Assembly: GCA_024372625.1 (NCBI GenBank)
Contig: CP099607.1
Coordinates: forward strand, 124,001 to 188,000
Source of the DNA: Comamonadaceae bacterium OTU4NAUVB1
GTDB lineage: Bacteria; Pseudomonadota; Gammaproteobacteria; Burkholderiales; Burkholderiaceae_C
Direction of reading: 5' to 3'
Length of the DNA: 64,000 nucleotides
Made by a program: the position numbers and the translations under genes. Below the pieces are notes generated by a model. That model did not search any database and had not been told where the DNA came from. It worked only from the letters and a program-made list of their open reading frames with translations. This document shows, piece by piece, positions 16,704 through 24,015 of the stretch (position 1 is the stretch's first letter; the number at the start of each line of letters is the position of its first letter).

Positions 16704-17183
16704 TCAGGCGGCCCGCACGAAATGCGCCTGCCGGGCGGCGTCCATGACGAGCGCCGGCTGGGTGTCCAGCAGGTCCATCGGTGCGCGATGTTGCAGCACG
16801 CATTGCGGTCGCACGAACCAGGCCGCGAGTTCCCAGCCGTCCATCACGTGGCCGAGCTGGGCCAGCGCCGGACGCACCGACTCGCGCAGGGACATGTCGG
16901 ACGGCTCGAACTGGAACAGCGGCAGCCACGGCCCCGCGTGCCAGTCGAACGCGATGAGCGCGCGGCGGCGCAGGCAGTCGTCCAGCCAGGCCGCGCCGTC
17001 CGGCCTGCGGCGGGCCGCGCGCCCGGCCACCTCGCCGTGGCGGGCCAGTCCACCGCTGGGACGGCAGGCGTCGAGCAGTTCGGCGAACAGGTGGTCCGAC
17101 GGCGCCACGCGCGCGGGCGGCGGCATCGGCGCTGGCGACGGCATGGCGGTGCGGACAGGGTGGAGGGCAGGGATGCGGGTCAT
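16704..17183 (-). CDS. Hypothetical protein resembling the DUF2384 / Xre-MbcA-ParS toxin-binding domain
   Basis: This is a 159-residue soluble protein. The C-terminal half reads like the toxin-binding domain of MbcA/ParS-type antitoxins: WLPLFQFEPSDMSLRESVRPALAQLG, then GWELAAWFVRPQ, then PMDLLDTQPALVMDAARQ. The N-terminal half has no recognisable DNA-binding motif, and no RES-domain toxin gene is adjacent, so a toxin-antitoxin role is not established. The ATG at 17183 is preferred over an upstream ATG at 17276 because a -24/-12 element at 17238-17253 would initiate between them. The assignment rests on motif resemblance only. Confidence 0.6.
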   Translation of the reverse strand: MTRIPALHPVRTAMPSPAPMPPPARVAPSDHLFAELLDACRPSGGLARHGEVAGRAARRRPDGAAWLDDCLRRRALIAFDWHAGPWLPLFQFEPSDMSLRESVRPALAQLGHVMDGWELAAWFVRPQCVLQHRAPMDLLDTQPALVMDAARQAHFVRAA

Positions 17184-17237
17184 GGCGCGGGCGGGGTGGG
17201 GGGCGGGTCGGGCCGGGTCGTTCGGCCCGGCCGGTCG

Positions 17238-17253
17238 AGCAAACCGGGTGCCG
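17238..17253 (-). promoter_or_regulatory. Sigma-54-type -24/-12 promoter element
   Basis: The minus strand reads CGGCACCCGGTTTGCT, with GG-N10-GC spacing exact. The predicted start is near 17227, 44 nt before the ATG at 17183. Confidence 0.6.
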
Positions 17254-17270
17254 TGGCCGCGCCGCTCGCG

Positions 17271-17286
17271 CGGCATGCCGTTTGCC
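17271..17286 (+). promoter_or_regulatory. Sigma-54-type -24/-12 promoter element
   Basis: The sequence CGGCATGCCGTTTGCC is oriented rightward, 17 bp from the divergent leftward element. The predicted start is near 17297, 26 nt before the ATG at 17323. Confidence 0.6.
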
Positions 17287-17322
17287 CCGCCACGGGGTCA
17301 GTCATCCACCGACGGAGCAGCC

Positions 17323-17640
17323 ATGAGCAAGAAACAGGACTTCCTTCGCAGCGAACAATCCCGCGACCGGCATCCGGAACGCGACCAGGTCGGCAGCCCG
17401 GCCGCGGGGGCGCGCGCCACGCCACAGGACACGCAGGACACGCCGGCCGCGTCCCACGGCGGCAAGGTCGCCAACGCCCACAACCAGGTCGGCGACCAGG
17501 CGCCCACCCAGACCAACCAGGGCCGGCGCACCCCCGAGAGCCGCCATGACCGCCAGACCCTGGGGGCCGGTCCCCAGAACCAGGTGAGCGCGCGCAAGGG
17601 CGGCGGCGGCGCCGGCCGCACGCCGCGCGGCGCGGGCTGA
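17323..17640 (+). CDS. Small, very hydrophilic hypothetical protein
   Basis: This is a 105-residue protein with a GGAG ribosome binding site about 6 nt upstream. It is rich in Gln, Asn, Gly, Arg and Lys and almost free of hydrophobic residues (SHGGKVANAHNQVGDQAPTQTNQG, RHDRQTLGAGPQNQVSARKGGGG). It is therefore probably intrinsically disordered, similar in character to small bacterial stress or desiccation proteins, though no family is assigned. A -24/-12 element lies 36 bp upstream. A GTG-initiated MFS gene follows 73 bp downstream. Confidence 0.7.
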   Translation: MSKKQDFLRSEQSRDRHPERDQVGSPAAGARATPQDTQDTPAASHGGKVANAHNQVGDQAPTQTNQGRRTPESRHDRQTLGAGPQNQVSARKGGGGAGRTPRGAG

Positions 17641-17713
17641 ACGGCCATGGCGCAGCGACCGCGCCGACCGCGCCGCGCCGCGCCCCGCTGCCGCCGGCAC
17701 GCCGGCCGCGCCG

Positions 17714-19213
17714 GTGCGTGACGCCCTCCTGCCCGTTCCCGAGGTGTCCGCCGGGGCGCTCGCGGACGGCAAGCGCCTGCTGGTCTGGGACGCGGCCTGG
17801 GCGAGCGTGACCGGGGCGTGGTCGGGTGGCGTGGTGCTGGTGGCCTTCGCGCTCAGCCTGGGCGCCGATCCGATGACCATCGGCCTGCTGGCGGCGATCC
17901 CGTTCATGGCGCAGGCGGCGCAGCTGCCCACCACGCTGCTGGTCGAGCGGCTGCGCCGGCGCAAGCGCATCGGCGTGAGCACCCTCACCCTGGCGCGCGT
18001 GGTCATCCTGGCGCTGGGGTTCCTGCCCTTCCTGCCGGTGGACGCGCCGCGCGTGGGACTGCTGGTGGCGGGGCAGGCCGTGGTGGCCGTGCTGGGGTCG
18101 ATGGCCGCGTGCGCGATCAACTCGTGGTTCCACCAGTTCCTGCCCGCCGCCAGCCTGGGGGCCTTCTTCGGGCGGCGGCTCCTGGTGGCGAGCGTGCTGG
18201 CCTGCGCCGCCACGCTGGCGGCCGGCCACCTGATCGACCACGCGCCGTTCGGCGACCCGCGCTTCGCCCATGCCGCGGCGTTCGCCGGCGCCGGCCTGGC
18301 GGGGCTGGCGAGTTCGTGGTGCCTGGCACGCACGCCGGAGCCGGCGATGGCCGCGGCCGAAGGTCCGGCGCCCACGTGGCGGGTCATGCTCGGCGAACCG
18401 CTGCGCGACCGGGAATTCCGCCCGCTGCTCGTCCTGCTGGCGGCCTGGAACCTGGCCAGCAACATCGCCGCGCCGTTCCTCACGGTGTACCTGCTGCGCC
18501 AGCTGGGCTACGGGCTGGCGACCGTGACCGGCCTGTGGGTGACCAGCCAGTTCGCCAACGCCGTGGCGCTCTACCTCTGGGGACGCCTGTCGGACCGGCT
18601 CTCCAACAAGGCCATCCTCGCGGTGGCGCTGCCGGCGTACTTCGCCGGCACGCTGGGGCTGGTGTTCGCCGCCGCGGTCGCGTCCGACCGCGTGCAACTG
18701 GCGCTCCTCGGCCTGCTCCACGTGGTCATGGGCGGGGCCTCGGGCGGCATCGCGCTGGCCACCGGCAACATCGGGCTCAAGCTGGCGCCGCAGGGCCGGG
18801 GCACGGCCTACCTGGCGGTGATCGGGCTGGTGTCGGCCCTCGCGGGCGGGGCCGCGCCGCTGATCGGCGGGGCGATCGCCCAGGCGCTCGCGCAGAGCGA
18901 GCTGTCGCTGATCGTGCGGTGGATGTCGCCGGTGCGGTCCGAGGACATGGTCGTCTTCGGCTTCGCGCACTGGGAGTTCCTGTTCGCGCTGTCGGCCCTG
19001 CTGGGCCTGTACGTCATGCACGCGCTGTCGCGCGTGCGCGAAGGCGCGGAGATCTCCGAGCGCGTGGTGATGCAGGAGCTGGCGCTGGAGGCGCTGCGCA
19101 CGGTCAACCACCTGTCCTCCATCGGCGGCGTGATCGGCGGCGTGTTCTCCTTCGCGCGCGTCTCCCAGTGGCGGCGCGATGGCCGCCGCGCCCGCGACGA
19201 CACCGCCGGCTGA
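17714..19213 (+). CDS. MFS transporter
   Basis: This 499-residue inner-membrane protein has about 12 hydrophobic helices. A central cytosolic loop around residues 210-235 (EPAMAAAEGPAPTWRVMLGEPLRDREFRP) splits it into the two six-helix halves of a major-facilitator protein. The motif-A-like segment LVERLRRRKRIG follows helix 2, and GRLSDRLSNK is the corresponding motif in the second half. The C-terminus carries about 60 extra cytosolic residues, ending in a basic tail. The start is GTG at 17714. The substrate is unknown, and its neighbours do not indicate one. Confidence 0.85.
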   Translation: MRDALLPVPEVSAGALADGKRLLVWDAAWASVTGAWSGGVVLVAFALSLGADPMTIGLLAAIPFMAQAAQLPTTLLVERLRRRKRIGVSTLTLARVVILALGFLPFLPVDAPRVGLLVAGQAVVAVLGSMAACAINSWFHQFLPAASLGAFFGRRLLVASVLACAATLAAGHLIDHAPFGDPRFAHAAAFAGAGLAGLASSWCLARTPEPAMAAAEGPAPTWRVMLGEPLRDREFRPLLVLLAAWNLASNIAAPFLTVYLLRQLGYGLATVTGLWVTSQFANAVALYLWGRLSDRLSNKAILAVALPAYFAGTLGLVFAAAVASDRVQLALLGLLHVVMGGASGGIALATGNIGLKLAPQGRGTAYLAVIGLVSALAGGAAPLIGGAIAQALAQSELSLIVRWMSPVRSEDMVVFGFAHWEFLFALSALLGLYVMHALSRVREGAEISERVVMQELALEALRTVNHLSSIGGVIGGVFSFARVSQWRRDGRRARDDTAG

Positions 19214-19325
19214 GGCCGGCGACGGCCGCGCACGCAATATTCATAAAGAATTTAGCGATCGCGCCGATACTGGGGCACCACGATCGCGCCGTCCGGCGGC
19301 CGGGCAGAACCGACCAGAGAGAAAA

Positions 19326-19979
19326 ATGACCCTGCTTTCCAATCGGGACCTGCTCCGGAGGGTGCCCCTGTTCACGTCGCTGGACGAAGCCCAGACCGAC
19401 ATCCTCGAGCGCGCGTTCACCAAGCGGAAGTTCGGCGGCAACGCGCTGATCTTCGAGCAGGGCCGGCAGTCCGACGCCTTCTTCGTCATCCTGGTCGGGC
19501 GCGCCCACGTCGTGACCAAGGACGAGCGCGGGCGCGAGGTGATCTTCGCCGTGCTGGAGCAGGGCGACTACTTCGGCGAGATGAGCCTGATCGACAGCGA
19601 GCCGCATTCGGCCAGCGTGAAGACGGTCGTGCCCACGGAGGTCCTGATGCTGGAGCGCAGCGCCTTCGAGGCCTGCCTGCCCGCGCCCCATTCCCTGCCG
19701 CACAGCCTGATGCTGAACCTGGTGCAGCGCCTGCGCGCGGCCGACCGGAAGATCGAATCCCTGGCGCTGCTCAACGCCCAGGAGCGCGTCGTCCAGTACC
19801 TGAAGGAGGTCGCGCGGCCGGACGAGGACGGCACCCCGGTCATCCGCGAGCGCATTTCCTCGAGCGACCTGGGCAAGAGCGTGGGCGCCTCGCGCGAGAT
19901 GGTCACGCGCGTCATGAAGCGCCTGAAGGACCACGGCGTGATCGTCATGCGGCCGGACGGCTCCTGCGCGATCCCCTAG
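19326..19979 (+). CDS. Crp/Fnr family transcriptional regulator
   Basis: This 217-residue protein has an N-terminal cyclic-nucleotide-binding beta-roll (residues 10-120, IFEQGRQSDAFFVILVGRAHV, GDYFGEMSLIDSEPHSASV), a dimerisation helix and a C-terminal winged HTH (SSSDLGKSVGASREMVTRVMKRLKDHGVI, the SRE..TR recognition helix of the Crp class). In the phosphate-binding cassette the usual Arg-Ser is His-Ser, so cAMP binding may be altered. There are no N-terminal cysteines for an Fnr-type iron-sulfur cluster. GAGAGA precedes the ATG. An AT-rich stretch at about 19233-19256 is the likely promoter region. It stands alone, convergent with the LysR gene. Confidence 0.92.
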   Translation: MTLLSNRDLLRRVPLFTSLDEAQTDILERAFTKRKFGGNALIFEQGRQSDAFFVILVGRAHVVTKDERGREVIFAVLEQGDYFGEMSLIDSEPHSASVKTVVPTEVLMLERSAFEACLPAPHSLPHSLMLNLVQRLRAADRKIESLALLNAQERVVQYLKEVARPDEDGTPVIRERISSSDLGKSVGASREMVTRVMKRLKDHGVIVMRPDGSCAIP

Positions 19980-20019
19980 CCCGGCATCGGCGTCGGCGCC
20001 GCCATCGGCGCCACGGCGC

Positions 20020-20955
20020 TCAGGCCGGTGCGGCGCGGCCGGCGCCGGCGGGGTGCTCGCGCGCCATCTCCTCGCGCAGCAGGGCGACGATGCGCTGGGC
20101 GGCGGGCGACAGCCCCCGGTGGCGCGGACTGACCAGCCCGATGGGCCGCCGCAGCACCGGCGCGTGCAGGCCGCGCACGACCACGCCGGGGCGCTGCGCC
20201 ACCCGCGCGGCGAGTTCCGGCAGGGCGCTGACGCCCAGGCCGGCGGCCACCATGGCGGCGATGGTCGCGAGGTGCTCGACCTCGTAGCGCGGCGTGAAGC
20301 GCAGCTTGTGCGAGAGCAGCGCCTCGTCCACGTATTGCCGCACGCTGGTGCCCGCGGGCATCGAGACGTGCGGCAGCGCCGCGACGTCGGCCCAGGCCAG
20401 CGCCGTGCGGCCGCGCGCCAGCGCATGGTCCGACGGCAGCAGCAGCACGAACGCATCGGCCGCCAGGGGCAGGTGGTCGAGGTCGGCGTAGGCCGGATTG
20501 GCCGCGGTCAGGGCGAAGTCGACGCGCCCGGCGCGCACCATCTCGAAGGCCGGGACCGACAGGCTGTCGACCAGTTCGAGCTGCACCCCGGGGTGGTCGG
20601 CCGCGAAGCGGGCGAACGCCGGCGGCACGATCGTCGCCGCCAGCGAGGGCAGCGCCGCCAGCGCCACGCGGCCCACTTCGGCGTCGACCACCGCGCGCAC
20701 GCGGCGCAGCGCCTCCTGCATCTGGTGGCGCACGAAGCGCGCCTGCTCGGCGAAGACCAGGCCGGCGGCGGTGACCTGGACCGAGCGCGTGGTGCGGTCG
20801 AACAGGCGCGCGCCGACCATGGCCTCCAGGCGCGCCACGGTGCCCGAGACCGCCGGCTGCGACAGGTGCATCCGCAGCGCCGCGCGCCGGAAGCTCAGGG
20901 TGTCCACGACGGTCAGGAAGACGTCAAGTTCTTGCGCGGTCCAATTGATCTTCAC
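20020..20955 (-). CDS. LysR-family regulator of the adjacent carnitine-type cluster
   Basis: This 311-residue LysR protein has the HTH at residues 5-64 (ELDVFLTVVDTLSFRRAALRMHLSQPAVSGTVARLEAMVGARLFDR) and an effector-binding domain from about 90 to 295 with the usual FARFAADHPGVQLELVD and VAAGLGVSALP segments. Translation starts at a GTG at 20955. The gene diverges from a 3-hydroxyacyl-CoA/carnitine-type dehydrogenase with a 101-bp shared promoter region, the classic arrangement for a LysR regulator and its target operon. The inducer is presumably an intermediate of that pathway. Confidence 0.9.
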   Translation of the reverse strand: MKINWTAQELDVFLTVVDTLSFRRAALRMHLSQPAVSGTVARLEAMVGARLFDRTTRSVQVTAAGLVFAEQARFVRHQMQEALRRVRAVVDAEVGRVALAALPSLAATIVPPAFARFAADHPGVQLELVDSLSVPAFEMVRAGRVDFALTAANPAYADLDHLPLAADAFVLLLPSDHALARGRTALAWADVAALPHVSMPAGTSVRQYVDEALLSHKLRFTPRYEVEHLATIAAMVAAGLGVSALPELAARVAQRPGVVVRGLHAPVLRRPIGLVSPRHRGLSPAAQRIVALLREEMAREHPAGAGRAAPA

Positions 20956-21056
20956 AGCCGATCAGTCTATCGAAAGAATCGTCTGGACCTTGCAATCGCC
21001 GCTGCATAGACTGCGCGGCGACACGGGTCGCGTCGACCCGGCAGGAGACACGCAGC

Positions 21057-22058
21057 ATGCAAGGTTCGGTGAACGCGCGGGATGCGCACGCGGTCGTCGT
21101 CGGCGGCGGCACCATGGGGGCCGACGTGGCCGTGGTGCTGGCGCGCGGCGGCGCCCGGGTCACGGTGGTCGAGCCCGAGGCGCGGCAGCGCGCGCGCCTC
21201 GCGCCGCACGCGCGCGGCGAGCTCGACGCCATCGGGCTCGGCCGGCGCGCCGAGCGCATCGCTGCCGTGGACCGGCTGGAGGCGGTGGACTGGCCGGACG
21301 TGGCGCTGGTGGTGGAGTGCATCACCGAGCAGCTCGCCCCCAAGCAGGCCCTGTTCGCCCGGCTGGTCGAGCTGGCGCCCGCCGACGCGGTGCTGGCCAG
21401 CAACAGTTCCAGCTTTCCGATCAGCGCCATCGGGGCCGGGCTGGCGTCGGCCGATCGCATGCTGGGCCTGCACTTTTTCATGCCGGCCCACCTCGTGCCG
21501 CTGGTGGAGGTGGTCCGCGGTCCCGGCAGCGACCCGGACCGCGCGGACTGGCTGGCGGCTTTCATGCGCGCCTGCGGCAGCGTGCCGGTGCTGGTGAGGA
21601 AGGACAAGCCGGGCTTCCTGGCCAACCGGCTGCAGCACGCGCTGGCGCGCGAGGCCTTCGCGCTGATCGACGAAGGCGTCGCGTCGCCGGAGGACGTGGA
21701 CGCGGCCGTGCGCTTCGGCTTCGGGTTCCGCTTCCTGGCCGCCGGCCCGGTGCTGCAGCGCGACCACGCCGGCATCGAGGTGCATTGCGCCGCCGCCGCC
21801 ACGATGTACCCGACCCTCTCGAACACGCCCGAGCCGGCGCTGGCATTGCGCGAGCGCGTGGCGCGGGGCGACCTGGGCATGAAGACCGGGCGCGGCTTCT
21901 TCGACTGGCCGGAGGACCGGCGGCGGGCCGAGCGCGCCCGCTACGACGCCCTGCTGCGCCAGGGCCTGGCCCTGCTCGCCCCCGAACTGCCGCCCATCGA
22001 GCGCGACGACGCGCCCGCCGACCCCGTCCAGCCACCTCCCACGGAACCCCGCCCATGA
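21057..22058 (+). CDS. 3-hydroxyacyl-CoA dehydrogenase family protein, possibly carnitine dehydrogenase
   Basis: This is a 333-residue NAD-dependent dehydrogenase. The Rossmann motif VVVGGGTMGADVAVVLARGG is at residues 13-32, ASNSSSFPISAIG lies mid-domain, and the catalytic His is in LHFFMPAHLVPLVEVV. The helical C-terminal domain contains VRKDKPGFLANRLQHALAREAF and ends near GMKTGRGFFDW. The stop overlaps the start of a BKACE gene (ATGA). A dehydrogenase coupled to BKACE is the arrangement of L-carnitine degradation (carnitine to 3-dehydrocarnitine, then cleavage to betainyl-CoA and acetoacetate). A related beta-hydroxy acid is also possible. Confidence 0.82.
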   Translation: MQGSVNARDAHAVVVGGGTMGADVAVVLARGGARVTVVEPEARQRARLAPHARGELDAIGLGRRAERIAAVDRLEAVDWPDVALVVECITEQLAPKQALFARLVELAPADAVLASNSSSFPISAIGAGLASADRMLGLHFFMPAHLVPLVEVVRGPGSDPDRADWLAAFMRACGSVPVLVRKDKPGFLANRLQHALAREAFALIDEGVASPEDVDAAVRFGFGFRFLAAGPVLQRDHAGIEVHCAAAATMYPTLSNTPEPALALRERVARGDLGMKTGRGFFDWPEDRRRAERARYDALLRQGLALLAPELPPIERDDAPADPVQPPPTEPRP

Positions 22059-22921
22059 CCGATCCGACGCCTTCCCCCCACGACGCCGGCGACCCCGGCG
22101 AGCCCGGCGACGCCCTGATCGTCACCGTCGCGCCCAACGGCGCCTACAAGATGCCCTCGGACCATGCCGGCGTGCCCATCACCGCCGAGGCCCTGGCGCG
22201 CACCGCCCGATCGTGCCTGGACGCCGGCGCCGCCATGCTCCACATGCACATCCGCGATGCCGACGGCCGCCACAGCCTGGACGCCGAGGGCTACCTGCAG
22301 GCGCTGGCGACGGTGCGCCGCGCGGTCGGCGACGAGATGGTGCTGCAGGTCACCAGCGAGGCGGCGGGCCGCTACCAGGCGGCCGAGCAGATCGCCATGG
22401 TGCGCGCCGTCCGGCCCGAGGCGGTGTCGGTCGGCCTGCGCGAGATCGACAAGCCCGACATCGGCGAGCGCGGCCTGCGGGACTTCTTCGGCTGGCTCGC
22501 GCGCGAGCGCGTGATGACGCAGGTGATCCTCTACGACGTGGCCGACGTGCGCCGCTGGCAGGCCCTGCGCACGGCGGAAGCGATCCCCGAGGCGCCGTGG
22601 TTCCTGCTCTTCGTGCTGGGCCGCTACACCACCGGGCAGACCTCCGACCCGCGCGACCTGCTGCCCTTCCTGGCCGCCCACGACGGCGCGCATCCGTGGG
22701 CGGTCTGCGCCTTCGGCGCGACCGAGAACGCCTGCGTCACGGCGGCGGCGGCCCTCGGCGGGCACGCCCGCGTGGGCTTCGAGAACAACCTGCGGCGCAA
22801 GGACGGCAGCCTGGCGCCGGACAACCGAGCGCTGGTCGCGCAGGTGGCCGACGCCGCCACCGCGCTCGGCCGTCCGCTGGCGACCGCCGACCAGGTGCGC
22901 CGTCGTTTCGGCGGCCGCTGA
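22055..22921 (+). CDS. BKACE family beta-keto acid cleavage enzyme (DUF849)
   Basis: This 288-residue TIM-barrel enzyme belongs to the BKACE family (PF05853). These Zn-dependent enzymes condense a beta-keto acid with acetyl-CoA and release acetoacetate plus a new CoA ester. Visible features are the N-terminal VTVAPNGAYKM, the Zn-ligand motif MLHMHIRDADG (two His), EAVSVGLREID, and ARVGFENNLRRKDG near the end. It overlaps the dehydrogenase by 4 bp, and a Bug receptor gene follows 49 bp downstream. The predicted role is cleavage of dehydrocarnitine or a similar betaine-type keto acid. Confidence 0.9.
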   Translation: MTDPTPSPHDAGDPGEPGDALIVTVAPNGAYKMPSDHAGVPITAEALARTARSCLDAGAAMLHMHIRDADGRHSLDAEGYLQALATVRRAVGDEMVLQVTSEAAGRYQAAEQIAMVRAVRPEAVSVGLREIDKPDIGERGLRDFFGWLARERVMTQVILYDVADVRRWQALRTAEAIPEAPWFLLFVLGRYTTGQTSDPRDLLPFLAAHDGAHPWAVCAFGATENACVTAAAALGGHARVGFENNLRRKDGSLAPDNRALVAQVADAATALGRPLATADQVRRRFGGR

Positions 22922-22970
22922 GGCCGACCCGCCGCCGCGCGCCCTTCCGGTTTTTTTGGAGACAAGCCTC

Positions 22971-23966
22971 ATGAAAAGAAGAACGTTCCACCGCTGGCTC
23001 GCCGCCGCGGCCCTGCCGTCGGCCCTGTTCGCGGCGCCGCTCGCCGCGTCGGCGCAGCCGGCCGCCTTTCCGTCCCGGACTATCCGTTTCGTCGTGCCGT
23101 ATCCGCCGGGCGGGCCGACCGACCTGATGGCGCGCATGCTGGCGCCGGAACTGCAGAAGCAGCTCGGCGTGACCGTGATCGTCGACAACAAGGGCGGAGC
23201 CGGCGGCAACCTGGGCAGCGCCGAGGTCGCGCGCCAGGCCCCCGCCGACGGCCACACGCTGCTGCTCGCGGCGAGCGGGCCGATGGCGGTCAACCCGTCG
23301 CTCTACCGCAGCATGCCGTTCGATCCCGCCAAGGACCTGACGCCGGTGGTCCAGCTCTCGGCCTTTCCCCTGGTGCTGGAGGTGCACCCCTCGGTGGGCG
23401 TGACCTCGGTCAAGGAATTCCTGGCCCTGGCCCGGGCGGGCAAGGTCACGCTGAGCTACGCCTCGGCGGGCAACGGCACGCCGCAGCACCTCGCCGGCGA
23501 ACTCTTCAACACGCTCGCGCGGACGCAGATCAAGCACATCCCCTACCGGGGCGCGGGGCCGGCCCTCAACGACCTGCTGGGCGGCCAGGTCAACGTGATG
23601 TTCGACATCCTGGGCAGCTCGCTGCCCTACCTGCAGAGCGGCAAGCTGGTGCCGCTGGCCGTCACCTCGCCGCAGCGCAGCCCGACCCTGCCCCAGGTGC
23701 CGACGATGGCCGAGGCCGGCGTGGGCGGCTACGAGATCACCGCCTGGCACGGCATCGCCGTGCGCGCCGGCACGCCGGCGCCGGTGGTGGACCGGCTCAA
23801 CGCCAGCGTGAACGCGGTCTTCCGCGACCCGGAGTTCCGCAAGCGCTGGGAGGCCATCGGCACGCCGGTGGTGGCCGGCACGGCGGCGGCCTTCGGCGAC
23901 CTGGTCCAGCGCGATGCCGAGCGCCTGGGCCGGCTGGTCAAGGACGCCGGCGTGACGGTGGACTGA
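22971..23966 (+). CDS. Bug/TctC family periplasmic solute receptor (carnitine-type cluster)
   Basis: This is a 331-residue tripartite-tricarboxylate-type receptor (PF03401). A signal peptide with a basic n-region and Ala-rich core ends near residue 30 (AAPLAASAQPAAFP). The Bug signatures follow: IRFVVPYPPGGPTDLMAR, VDNKGGAGGNLGSAEVA, HIPYRGAGPALNDLLGGQ and PTMAEAGVGGYE. TctA/TctB membrane partners are not encoded nearby, which is usual for orphan Bug proteins in Burkholderiales. GGAG lies about 10 nt before the ATG. Its position suggests it binds the substrate or an intermediate of the adjacent pathway. Confidence 0.93.
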   Translation: MKRRTFHRWLAAAALPSALFAAPLAASAQPAAFPSRTIRFVVPYPPGGPTDLMARMLAPELQKQLGVTVIVDNKGGAGGNLGSAEVARQAPADGHTLLLAASGPMAVNPSLYRSMPFDPAKDLTPVVQLSAFPLVLEVHPSVGVTSVKEFLALARAGKVTLSYASAGNGTPQHLAGELFNTLARTQIKHIPYRGAGPALNDLLGGQVNVMFDILGSSLPYLQSGKLVPLAVTSPQRSPTLPQVPTMAEAGVGGYEITAWHGIAVRAGTPAPVVDRLNASVNAVFRDPEFRKRWEAIGTPVVAGTAAAFGDLVQRDAERLGRLVKDAGVTVD

Positions 23967-24015
23967 CGCCGCCGAGCCGCCGAGCCGCCGAGCCGCCGCT
24001 CCGCAGGGCCCGCGC

